Shown piece by piece: positions 54,211-62,781 of a DNA stretch of 64,000 nt. Where the stretch lies: positions 4,133,073-4,197,072 of the forward strand of contig NZ_LT732529.1 of assembly GCF_900156865.1 (NCBI RefSeq), given 5' to 3'. Each line of letters opens with the position of its first letter. Position 1 is the stretch's first letter. The position numbers and the translations under genes are program-made. Source of the stretch: Litchfieldia sinesaloumensis. GTDB lineage: Bacteria; Bacillota; Bacilli; Bacillales; Bacillaceae_L. The notes below the pieces were generated by a model that was not told the DNA's origin, searched no databases, and was given only the letters and a program-made list of their open reading frames with translations.

Positions 54211-56499
54211 ATGACGAACGAGAAGCATGAAGATTTCGAGGTGGAAGTAGAACGTTTAAATTTTACAAAAAAGTATATGGATATTGTGATTCAGGCTTCA
54301 GAGTCAACGGAGGAAAACTTTCGTGAAAATCTCAAAGGGGCGCTTGATGGGGTTGATTTTAAAGATAGTAGTTTGAGCTACTTAAATATGTTAACCAATT
54401 CGACCCTACTTAGAAGAACACATGAAGAGGTCCGTAACCTGAAGAGAAATCGTCACAAGCCATACTTTGCCCGTATAAATTTTAGTCGGAAAGAAACGGG
54501 TACTGAAGAAACTCTATACTTCGGAAAAGTGTCACTTTTCGATAAGGAAACGCAAGCCCCGATTATTGTAGATTGGCGCTCGCCTGTCGCAAACCTCTAC
54601 TATGACGGCCGCTTAGGGGATGTATCATATAAGGCTGAAGATGAGGAGTTTGAGGGATATTTGTCCTTGAAACGCCAGTTTATTATCGAAGAAGGAGAAC
54701 TTGAAGAAATTCGGGACGTTGATTTAACAACAACCGACGAGTTGCTACAGAAGTCTTTATCTGAAAGTGCGAGTAATCGCCTAACAGACATTGTTTCAAC
54801 GATTCAAGAAGAGCAAAATAGCATCATACGTGCAGATTTAAATAAGCCAATCATCGTCCAAGGGGCAGCAGGAAGTGGGAAAACGACCATTGCCCTTCAT
54901 CGAATCTCATACTTCATCTACACCTATGCAGATTATTTTTCGCCTGACCAACTGATGATTCTCGCACCAAATCGGTTATTTATTGATTATATCTCAGAGG
55001 TACTCCCAGAATTAGGTGTTGATAACATCCTGCAAACAACCTTTGTTGAATTTGTGAAGAAATGCCTTGGAAAACCGCTAAAGCTCACGAAACCGGAAGG
55101 GAAACTGCTTGGCTTCATTCATGATGATTTTAACAACCCTGATATGATTAAGTGGATTTCTGCATTCAAGGGTTCACTAGAATACCGGGATATGCTCGAC
55201 CATTATGTGGAGGATATACTAAGCTCCCTTTTACCAAAAGAGGATTTCTTTGTATCAAAATTCCGCTTGTATAAAGCAAGAGACATTCATCATTTAATGA
55301 CCTATGAATATCGGTATCTTCCATACTACAAGCGAATTGAAAAGGTAAAGAAGGTGCTTCAGAATACAGTTCGCCTTGAAAAAAAGAAAATGCTTCACAA
55401 GGTCACGAAATTCTATGATGACAAACTTGATCAAGTGCTTTTTAAAACAAAAATTGATCCTGAAAAACGCCGTAGCTATGTGACAAAAGCCCTCGATAAA
55501 AAGGCAGAACTAATTGAGGAAATCACGAAGCAATCTCGTACTGCCGTTAATGCCTATATTAAAAAGCTCCCACACCATGATGTGTTTTACTATTTTAAAA
55601 GGTTTATGACTGAGCTTTTTCCACGCTACGCATCAGGGATACTTACTGATGAACAAATACAATTCTTTGTTGATTATCAAAAACAGCTTCAGCAATCAAA
55701 ACAATATGAAGTCGAGGATTTGGCTGGGCTCCTTTATTTGAGGGCAAAATTGTACGGAGTAAAAAAGGAGCTTAAGGCCCGCAATGTTGTCATTGATGAG
55801 GCACAGGATTATAGTTATTTTCAGTTAGTAGCCTTAAAAACTGCTTTAGAGACGGATATGTTTACGATTGTAGGAGATTTAGCACAGGGCATCCATTCCT
55901 ATCGGGGCATTAACAATTGGGCACCGGTCATCGATGAAATATTTCCACGAGCGACCTATAAAACGCTGCAAAAGAGTTACCGGACAACCATTGAAATTAT
56001 GAATGTGGCCAATCAACTATTAAAATTACTTGAGCTTGACTTGCCAATGGTAGAGCCTGTTGTACGCCATGGCGAAAAGCCGATATTTCATCAGATAGGC
56101 CACTTGGATAAAGATGCTGTCGAGCAACTAACAAATGTTATTCAGTCCTTATACGATGATAGTATGAAAACTATCGCTATTATCGGTAAAACCCATACAG
56201 AGTGTCAAAAGCTAGCGAAAGCCTTAAAGAAGCATTGTGAATTGCCAGTACAGCTACTTAAGGAAAATGAAGAAATCAATAAAGAAGAGGTTGTAATTGT
56301 AAGCTCTCACTTATCAAAGGGTTTGGAATTTGATGCCGTACTGATCTATTCCAATGAAGAAAGCTTCCATAAAAATGAGATTGATATCAAGCTTCTCTAT
56401 GTATCAATGACACGTCCGTTACATCGATTACATTTCTTCGGTACAGACCATACGAATTTCCTTTTAGATGAAGTGGAAACGGAATTATACCAAAGATAA
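54211..56499 (+). CDS. helD: HelD, RNA polymerase recycling motor ATPase
   Basis: 762 residues, UvrD/Rep-like superfamily 1. The N-terminal coiled-coil arm (about 1-70) enters the RNA polymerase secondary channel. Walker A IIVQGAAGSGKTTIALHR is near 215, VVIDEAQDYSYFQ (Walker B) near 528, and late helicase motifs VSSHLSKGLEFDAVLIYS and YVSMTRPLHRLH near 690-740. Length close to B. subtilis HelD (774). It releases stalled polymerase from nucleic acid. ATG follows TTGGAGGTGATGGG. Confidence 0.93.
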   Translation: MTNEKHEDFEVEVERLNFTKKYMDIVIQASESTEENFRENLKGALDGVDFKDSSLSYLNMLTNSTLLRRTHEEVRNLKRNRHKPYFARINFSRKETGTEETLYFGKVSLFDKETQAPIIVDWRSPVANLYYDGRLGDVSYKAEDEEFEGYLSLKRQFIIEEGELEEIRDVDLTTTDELLQKSLSESASNRLTDIVSTIQEEQNSIIRADLNKPIIVQGAAGSGKTTIALHRISYFIYTYADYFSPDQLMILAPNRLFIDYISEVLPELGVDNILQTTFVEFVKKCLGKPLKLTKPEGKLLGFIHDDFNNPDMIKWISAFKGSLEYRDMLDHYVEDILSSLLPKEDFFVSKFRLYKARDIHHLMTYEYRYLPYYKRIEKVKKVLQNTVRLEKKKMLHKVTKFYDDKLDQVLFKTKIDPEKRRSYVTKALDKKAELIEEITKQSRTAVNAYIKKLPHHDVFYYFKRFMTELFPRYASGILTDEQIQFFVDYQKQLQQSKQYEVEDLAGLLYLRAKLYGVKKELKARNVVIDEAQDYSYFQLVALKTALETDMFTIVGDLAQGIHSYRGINNWAPVIDEIFPRATYKTLQKSYRTTIEIMNVANQLLKLLELDLPMVEPVVRHGEKPIFHQIGHLDKDAVEQLTNVIQSLYDDSMKTIAIIGKTHTECQKLAKALKKHCELPVQLLKENEEINKEEVVIVSSHLSKGLEFDAVLIYSNEESFHKNEIDIKLLYVSMTRPLHRLHFFGTDHTNFLLDEVETELYQR

Positions 56500-56503
56500 T
56501 CTT

Positions 56504-56549
56504 AAAAAGGAAACGCAGAACACGATAATGTGTTTTGCGTTTCCTTTTT
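56504..56549. terminator. Bidirectional terminator between helD and ykpA
   Basis: AAAAAGGAAACGCA and TGCGTTTCCTTTTT arms, with a smaller AACACGATAATGTGTT stem inside. Confidence 0.92.
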
Positions 56550-56550
56550 A

Positions 56551-58107
56551 TTAAAATACTTTAGTTGTCCATGATTCAACATTCCACACATCTGTTACGA
56601 CATCGTTATAGAACTCAGGTTCGTGGCAGATAATAAGGATGCTACCTTTGTATTCTTTTAGGGCGCGTTTGAGTTCTTCTTTTGCATCGACATCAAGGTG
56701 GTTGGTTGGTTCATCAAGCAGAAGGATGTTTGTTTCTCGATTGATCAACTTACAAAGACGTACCTTTGCTTTTTCCCCACCACTTAGTACTTCAACCTTG
56801 CTTTCGATATGCTTCGTTGTTAGTCCACACTTTGCAAGTGCTGCACGTACCTCATATTGATTAAAAGAAGGGAACTCACTCCAAATTTCTTCAATACATG
56901 TATTATAATTTGCTTCTTTGATTTCTTGTTCAAAATAACCAATTTCTTGGTTTTCTCCAAGATCCACTGTTCCAGAAAGCGGGTTGTTCATGCCGAGAAT
57001 ACTTCGTAATAATGTTGTTTTTCCGATCCCGTTTGCTCCAACTAAAGCGATTTTTTGACCTCTTTCCATTCGAAGGTTTAGTGGCTTTGAAAGAGGTTCA
57101 TCATACCCAATCACAAGATCCTTTGTTTCGAAAATGAGTTTACTAGACGTTTTTCCAATTCTAAAGTTAAACTCCGGTTTCGGCTTTTCCTTCGCAAGCT
57201 CAATGACTTCCATTTTATCAAGCTTCTTTTGACGAGACATTGCCATATTACGTGTAGAAACACGCGCCTTGTTTCGTGCAACGAAATCTTTAAGCTCGGA
57301 GATTTCTTGTTGTTGTTTTTTATAAGCAGCTTCTAGCTGTTGCTTTTTCACTTCATACACCTTTTGGAAATTATCATAATCTCCAACATAGCGATTAAGC
57401 TCCTGATTTTCCATATGATAAATAAGGTTGATAACACTATTTAAAAATGGAATGTCATGCGAAATTAGGATAAACGCATTCTCGTATTCTTGAAGATAAC
57501 GTTTTAACCAGATGATGTGTTGCTCATCTAAATAGTTCGTCGGCTCGTCAAGTAAAAGAATGTCAGGCTTCTCAAGTAAAAGCTTTGCAAGTAAGACTTT
57601 TGTACGCTGACCACCACTCAAATCCTGAACATCGCGCTCAAGACCAATGTCCTCCAGCCCTAATCCACGAGCAATTTCGTCTACCTTCGCATCTATGACA
57701 TAGAAGTCATTATTTGTAAGCGTATCTTGGATGACTCCAACATCCTCAAGCATTTGTTCCAATTCTTCAGGAGTGGCATCTCCCATTTTTCCGTAAAGTT
57801 CATTCATTTCCGTTTCCATATCAAACAGATATTTAAAGGCAGTGTTCAACACATCACGAATCGTCATCCCTTTTTCAAGCACGGTGTGCTGATCAAGGTA
57901 TCCAACACGAACATTTTTTGACCACTCGATTTTACCTGCATCCGGCTCAAGCTTACCAGTGATGATATTCATAAACGTTGATTTACCTTCACCATTTGCT
58001 CCAATTAACCCGATATGTTCACCTTTTAAAAGACGAAACGAAACATCATTGAAAATCGCACGATCACCGAAACCGTGACTCACATTTGAAACTGTTAATA
58101 TACTCAT
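56551..58107 (-). CDS. ykpA: ABC-F ATPase, YkpA/YbiT type
   Basis: 518 residues with two nucleotide-binding domains: first P-loop GANGEGKST near 37, LSGGQRTKV, LLLDEPTNYLD; second P-loop GANGIGKTT near 353, LSGGEKAKVR, LLLDEPTNHLD. No membrane part. A coiled linker (about 240-300, rich in Lys and Gln) would enter the ribosome tRNA exit site. Translation factor of the YbiT/YkpA branch; a resistance role is not indicated. Confidence 0.92.
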   Translation of the reverse strand: MSILTVSNVSHGFGDRAIFNDVSFRLLKGEHIGLIGANGEGKSTFMNIITGKLEPDAGKIEWSKNVRVGYLDQHTVLEKGMTIRDVLNTAFKYLFDMETEMNELYGKMGDATPEELEQMLEDVGVIQDTLTNNDFYVIDAKVDEIARGLGLEDIGLERDVQDLSGGQRTKVLLAKLLLEKPDILLLDEPTNYLDEQHIIWLKRYLQEYENAFILISHDIPFLNSVINLIYHMENQELNRYVGDYDNFQKVYEVKKQQLEAAYKKQQQEISELKDFVARNKARVSTRNMAMSRQKKLDKMEVIELAKEKPKPEFNFRIGKTSSKLIFETKDLVIGYDEPLSKPLNLRMERGQKIALVGANGIGKTTLLRSILGMNNPLSGTVDLGENQEIGYFEQEIKEANYNTCIEEIWSEFPSFNQYEVRAALAKCGLTTKHIESKVEVLSGGEKAKVRLCKLINRETNILLLDEPTNHLDVDAKEELKRALKEYKGSILIICHEPEFYNDVVTDVWNVESWTTKVF

Positions 58108-58321
58108 CTATTTACACCTTTTTCATTAGTTTAGTATCTAAGGGACCAGCGGATGGTTCCATGGTTCGAATCACACATATACCGATTATATACGAGAATT
58201 CAAGCCATTGGAAAGGGGACATTGTTAGTAGAAGAGTAAAAATTTTCTTTTCGTCAAATAATCTACGGACTTGTCTCATATTTATATAGTATTGAAAAAA
58301 TCTAGGATAAGGGGCTTCAAC

Positions 58322-59650
58322 ATGAAAACATTTTTTAAAGGAACATTGGTACTCATTATCGCTGCTTTTATTGGGGAATGTGTTGAATTCTTAATCAATC
58401 TCGTTCTGGCAAAAGAGCTTGGCGGACACGGAATGGGATTGTATATGACCATATTGCCTTCCATTTTTTTAGTTGTCATCTTGGCTAGCTTGGAGTTGCC
58501 GATTTCCATATCAAAATTCATTGCCGAAAAAGAGGACAGGTACCATAGGAGTATGTTAAAGCATGCTACCGTATTAACGACTGTATTTACAGCGATAATT
58601 ATTTCGTTGGCGCTTGTTATTTTGCCAGTCATACCTGTTTTTGATGATTATCATCCTTTTGTTAGGTGGTTAGTCATTTTATTTATTCCGATTGTGTCTT
58701 TTTTGTCGATTGCCAGGGGTTATTTTATGGGAATACAATCGATGGGGAGGATTGCCTTTGCGAATTTCCTTCGTAAGGCTATCCAATTAATTTTGTTAGT
58801 GTTTATTTATCAATTGCTTGAATTTGAAATTCATACATCCATTCTCATTGCTTTATGTACGCTTGTTGCAAGTGATTTGATTGTATTTGGATATCTTGGC
58901 TACGAATATCTCATTCATTACCGGAGATTAGGGCAAAAACCTGTTTCAAATTTAAGTGGAAGAGTTGTTAGACAGAACCTGCTTGCTGTCTCATTGCCAA
59001 CAACAGGTATGCGAATCTTTCATGCGATTTCGCATGCAGTCCAGCCATTCTTAATCAAAGCTGCTCTTTTAAAAGCCGGAATGTCTGTAACAGTGGCTAC
59101 CGAACATTTTGGTTTGATGACTGGGGTTGCATTAACGATCGGTTTTTTTCCAGCATTTATTGCTCATTCTTTACTGATAGTATTGATACCAACGGTTTCT
59201 GAAACCTATGCAAAACGAGATATGCCAATGCTCCAAACCTTACTACAGCAAGTGATGAAAATAACATTTATGTACGGTATCCCTGCCTGTGTTATTTTTT
59301 ATTATTTCGCAGAACCACTCACTCATATTTTCTTTGAATCAGCATCGGCAACCGTTTATTTGCAAATGCTATGGCCATATTTCTTATTCCACTTCTTCAT
59401 GATTCCGATGCAGGCCTATTTAATTGGTCTAGGCTTGGTTAAGGATGCATTTATTCATAATGTATGGTCAACTATCGTTTCCTTTGGAATTATGTTCGCC
59501 TTAGGATCGCTGCAAACATTGCAAATGGAGGGAATCATTATTGGGATGAACATGGGAGCGGTCTTACTGGCCCTCATGCACTACGTAACAATCTGCAGAA
59601 AAATAGGTGTGTCCGTGTATTCAACGAAGTTTATACAAACGGCGGCATAA
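58322..59650 (+). CDS. MATE/Wzx-type polysaccharide flippase (SpoVB-like family)
   Basis: 442 residues, 12 or more membrane segments. The N-terminus FFKGTLVLIIAAFIGECVEFLINLVLAKELG fits the MviN/SpoVB/YtgP family, which flips lipid-linked glycans. Shorter than SpoVB (about 518), so the exact role (sporulation cortex, capsule, teichoic acid) is open. ATG 58322 follows AAGGGGCTTCAA; the frame back to 58271 has no ribosome site. The 58108-58321 gap to ykpA holds no gene that I can see. Confidence 0.85.
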   Translation: MKTFFKGTLVLIIAAFIGECVEFLINLVLAKELGGHGMGLYMTILPSIFLVVILASLELPISISKFIAEKEDRYHRSMLKHATVLTTVFTAIIISLALVILPVIPVFDDYHPFVRWLVILFIPIVSFLSIARGYFMGIQSMGRIAFANFLRKAIQLILLVFIYQLLEFEIHTSILIALCTLVASDLIVFGYLGYEYLIHYRRLGQKPVSNLSGRVVRQNLLAVSLPTTGMRIFHAISHAVQPFLIKAALLKAGMSVTVATEHFGLMTGVALTIGFFPAFIAHSLLIVLIPTVSETYAKRDMPMLQTLLQQVMKITFMYGIPACVIFYYFAEPLTHIFFESASATVYLQMLWPYFLFHFFMIPMQAYLIGLGLVKDAFIHNVWSTIVSFGIMFALGSLQTLQMEGIIIGMNMGAVLLALMHYVTICRKIGVSVYSTKFIQTAA

Positions 59651-59660
59651 GCTAATATAT

Positions 59661-59850
59661 TTGTTCAAAAACGAGGTTCGTGATATAATGAGCAAGATTA
59701 ATGTCTAGCTGTCATTAATCACATCAATTACTCTTTAAAACAGTAAAATTGAATACAAACAAATTATTTTTAGTATGATGGTAAATGGTAGAATACTATA
59801 AAGTCTAACCATGGCCTTACTTCTATTTGTGTAGAGGTAAGGCCATTTTT
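59661..59850 (+). promoter_or_regulatory. Promoter and structured 5' leader of the first DUF2294-like gene
   Basis: TTGTTC at 59661-59666, 17-base spacer, TATAAT at 59684-59689. The leader has a GATTAATG / CATTAATC hairpin (59696-59720) and a long terminator-like hairpin, ATGGCCTTACTTCTA / TAGAGGTAAGGCCAT (59811-59846), followed by five T residues, about 30 bases before the gene. It may be an attenuator, or the end of the flippase transcript. Confidence 0.6.
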
Positions 59851-59881
59851 AATGGAGTTTTTTAGGAGGTTTATGGATTGC

Positions 59882-60571
59882 ATGTCGAGGAGAATCATAA
59901 CAAAACAGGAAGAATTAACACAAATCAGTAGTTATGTAAGCAAACTGATTAAGTCAAAGTTTGGAAAAGGGCCAGAGACTTGTTATACATCGCTATCTGA
60001 GCGATTTATTGTCATTCACATTAGAAGATTTATGACAAAAGTTGAAGAGGAACTTGTAAAAAAAGATGATCTTGCTACTGCAAGAAAAATTCGGACAAAA
60101 ATTACGGAAGATCTCTTTGAGCCAATACGGGAAACGTTGGAAGAGCAATGGGGGAAAGAAGTCACCCAACTTTACCAAGACTGGAATTTCCAAAAGAATA
60201 CCGGAGTGCTTCTAGCGGTAGTGAAGGCTGAAGAGTTACCTGCCAGGGAAAGCTCTCTTGAATTTATGCTACTACGAAACGAAATCAACAAACAAAGTGA
60301 ATTTTACAAATATCAACCTCAAGAGCTTGAGTTAACGAAAGTTACCTCATCAATTTACATCTTCAAATGCGGAGGTTACTTACTACCAATTGAGCGGTTA
60401 TTAATGGAAAAAGGAATGCATATCCTCGAAGAAAGAGAAAATAATGTTCGAAAAAATTACGAGGCAAATGTACACCGTTTTAACAAAATTATTAACAATG
60501 AAATTGATACGATTTTCATGATTTGGAATTACGAGGAAGATTTGAGCTATAAGATTTTCTATTGTAAATGA
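59882..60571 (+). CDS. DUF2294-like protein, first paralogue
   Basis: 229 residues, soluble. The N-terminal half has the DUF2294 pattern KSKFGKGPETCYTSLSERFI, VIHIRRFMTKVEEELV and LYQDWNFQKNTGVLL; the second half (about 130-229) looks like a diverged repeat of the same unit (IYIFKCGGYLLPIERLLMEKG, FMIWNYEEDLSYKIF). About one third identical by eye to the next gene, with the same GKGPE/GRGPE and DWNF motifs. Start uncertain: ATG 59873 is only three bases from AGGAGG, ATG 59882 twelve. Function unknown. Confidence 0.78.
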   Translation: MSRRIITKQEELTQISSYVSKLIKSKFGKGPETCYTSLSERFIVIHIRRFMTKVEEELVKKDDLATARKIRTKITEDLFEPIRETLEEQWGKEVTQLYQDWNFQKNTGVLLAVVKAEELPARESSLEFMLLRNEINKQSEFYKYQPQELELTKVTSSIYIFKCGGYLLPIERLLMEKGMHILEERENNVRKNYEANVHRFNKIINNEIDTIFMIWNYEEDLSYKIFYCK

Positions 60572-60714
60572 GATTTTTCTCATATTTACCACTAAAATAG
60601 CCAAGACTATTTGATAAACGTGGAAATAGATGGGAAAGGATGCTACAATGAGACTGGCTGATGAATAATAAGTCATTAGTTATTGTGGTGTGTTCCCTTA
60701 AAGGTGGGAAATTC

Positions 60715-61395
60715 TTGAATTTACATGAAAAACTAAAATACATAAGTAGTTATACAAGTAAACTTCTTCGTAATAAATTTGGGCGTGGGCCAGAATCATG
60801 TTTTGCGGCTACCGCTGCTCACTTTTTAGTCCTGCAAATTCGTGGGTTTATCTCCCCAATGGAAGAGGTTCTTTTACAAGAAAAACATTCTATCCAAGTG
60901 GATTTTGCGAGAACTGTAGTTATGAAGAATGTTATGGCTGAATTAAAAGGTGTTATTCAGGTTTCCTTTGATGTGGAAGTTAAAAGCTTTTATCATGACT
61001 GGAATTTTCCAAATAATACAGGTGTTATTATAGCGTCACTAAATAGTCCACTGAATCAAATGGAAAAGAGTGAAACATTTGATTTTGCACTTCTCGAGGC
61101 TGAAGTCTCGAGGATTAGTTGTTTAGTTGAAAAAACACCTGAGGAAATCTTTAGTTTTCAAATTTCATCAAAGTTGTTCATTGTGAAAAGAGAAGGAATT
61201 TTAGTTCCTATCGAAAAGGCTCTAATCGAAGCGGGCTTCCGAAGAGAGCTTCACTTTACAAAGGATGAACTTGAAAAAAAGTATCTACACCGCCATGGGA
61301 GATTTGACCAGGTTTTTAAACAAGAGGTCTCTGACATTTTTGTTGATTGGGATTTTGATGAAGATAATAGTTTAATTTGTTTTATTTTAAAATAG
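60715..61395 (+). CDS. DUF2294-like protein, second paralogue
   Basis: 226 residues, tandem duplicate of the preceding gene: NKFGRGPESCFAATAAHFLV, LQIRGFISPMEEVLLQ, FYHDWNFPNNTGVIIASL, FIVKREGILVPIEKALIEAGF. TTG 60715 is six bases after AAAGGTGGG; the open frame from 60661 lacks a ribosome site. The kinase gene starts 122 bases downstream after a terminator-like hairpin. A role in signal input to that kinase is possible, by proximity only. Confidence 0.78.
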   Translation: MNLHEKLKYISSYTSKLLRNKFGRGPESCFAATAAHFLVLQIRGFISPMEEVLLQEKHSIQVDFARTVVMKNVMAELKGVIQVSFDVEVKSFYHDWNFPNNTGVIIASLNSPLNQMEKSETFDFALLEAEVSRISCLVEKTPEEIFSFQISSKLFIVKREGILVPIEKALIEAGFRRELHFTKDELEKKYLHRHGRFDQVFKQEVSDIFVDWDFDEDNSLICFILK

Positions 61396-61437
61396 ATATG
61401 GTAAATGCGAGGATGTCTTTATAGGCAAGCCTTCGAC

Positions 61438-61472
61438 ATGGCCTAACTTCAATTATGGAGTTAGGTCTTTTT
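61438..61472 (+). terminator. Terminator after the second DUF2294-like gene
   Basis: GGCCTAACTTC / GGAGTTAGGTC stem, then five T residues. It shares ATGGCC-T-AACTTC-like sequence with the hairpin at 59811. Confidence 0.8.
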
Positions 61473-61517
61473 GTTTAATTTTAGAGAGTAAAATAAACGT
61501 AAAGGGCTGGGGGAGAA

Positions 61518-62711
61518 ATGGGTAGGAACAGGTGGAAATCATTAAATTTTGCTGTATTTTTATGTGCAATCATTTTAATCTTAATTGTGGGTCAGTTTTT
61601 ATATGTTGGAGTCATGAATCATTGGGAAATCTATTTATTGCTATTTGCTTTAGTTGCTTCGTTATTAGCAATCCGTGAATCACAAAAAAATCAGGAATTT
61701 CGCTTCTTGGTGGAAAATGCACCTCATGCTATTTTGCTATTGAAAGATGGGGAAATCATCTATTGCAATGATACAGGGAAATTTCTAATCGGTGCCTCCG
61801 ATGAGAAGTCTATAATCGGGCATTCGCTACATGAGTATATTACATATGATTCTGGAAAGACAACTAGACAAACTGAAAAAGGACATAAGTTTAAAAAAAT
61901 AACTGAAGGAAAAATTGCGCATCCGACATTGGGAGACATTTTTGTAGAGCTTAAGCTTATGCCGATAATGTACCAAGGGGAAAGTTGCCAATATATCGTC
62001 GTACGAGATATTACTGAAGTTAAGAAGAGTCAAGAGCTCATTCAACAGACAGATAAGCTTTCGATGATTGGTGAAATGGCAGCGGGAATCGCCCACGAAA
62101 TCCGAAATCCACTTACAAGCTTAAAGGGATTTGCACAACTAATGCAGGATGAAAAAGCACCAAAAATGGTTAGCGGTTATTCGGGTATTATGGTTTCTGA
62201 GATTGATAGGATTAACACGATTGTGGATGAGATGCTGTTACTTGCAAAGCCAAAGAAGCTAGAGCTTACCAAACAAAATATCACTGCTATTCTGAACGAA
62301 GTTGTGTTTTTATTAGATACACAGGCGATTCTTCATAACATTCGAATCAAAACAGCTTATGATGATGATGTTAAAGAAGTGTTTATTAATTGTGAAGAAA
62401 ATAAATTGAAGCAAGTCTTCATTAATATTTTGAAAAATAGTATTGAAGCGATTGGTGATGGAGGAATCATCGATATTTCACTGTATCCTAAAGGAAGGAA
62501 TGTGATCATTCGCATTGCTGATAATGGTTGCGGAATTCCAAAGGACAAACTTGAGAAAATTGGCAAAGCGTTTTTCACAACGAAAGAAAAAGGAACAGGC
62601 CTCGGTCTGATGATATGCCAAACCATCATCCAAGATCACGGTGGCCAAATGACAATTGATAGCGAAGAAAATATAGGCACAACCTTAGAAATCTCATTGC
62701 CTACTATTTAA
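61518..62711 (+). CDS. PAS-domain membrane histidine kinase (sporulation-kinase-like)
   Basis: 397 residues: two N-terminal transmembrane helices (13-55), PAS domain (about 62-170, [20 protein letters not shown]), HisKA with phospho-His in [20 protein letters not shown] near 194, N box [18 protein letters not shown] near 302, G boxes DNGCGIP and [12 protein letters not shown]. No response regulator next to it. HisKA sequence near-identical in style to the kinase at 52407 and to the Kin family that feeds Spo0F, so an orphan phosphorelay kinase is likely. ATG follows GGGGGAGAA. Confidence 0.9.
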   Translation: MGRNRWKSLNFAVFLCAIILILIVGQFLYVGVMNHWEIYLLLFALVASLLAIRESQKNQEFRFLVENAPHAILLLKDGEIIYCNDTGKFLIGASDEKSIIGHSLHEYITYDSGKTTRQTEKGHKFKKITEGKIAHPTLGDIFVELKLMPIMYQGESCQYIVVRDITEVKKSQELIQQTDKLSMIGEMAAGIAHEIRNPLTSLKGFAQLMQDEKAPKMVSGYSGIMVSEIDRINTIVDEMLLLAKPKKLELTKQNITAILNEVVFLLDTQAILHNIRIKTAYDDDVKEVFINCEENKLKQVFINILKNSIEAIGDGGIIDISLYPKGRNVIIRIADNGCGIPKDKLEKIGKAFFTTKEKGTGLGLMICQTIIQDHGGQMTIDSEENIGTTLEISLPTI

Positions 62712-62714
62712 AAA

Positions 62715-62745
62715 GAAGGTCTTCAGCCTGAATGAAGACCTTTTT
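62715..62745 (+). terminator. Terminator after the PAS kinase
   Basis: AAGGTCTTCA / TGAAGACCTT stem, then T tract. Confidence 0.92.
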
Positions 62746-62781
62746 GTGTGGAGATTAAGTGAGTTAAGGTCATGAACGTGG

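Noticed and set aside
58141..58200. tRNA-like GGTTCGAATC segment
   Set aside because: The flanking bases do not pair into a T stem, and no acceptor, D or anticodon arms could be found.
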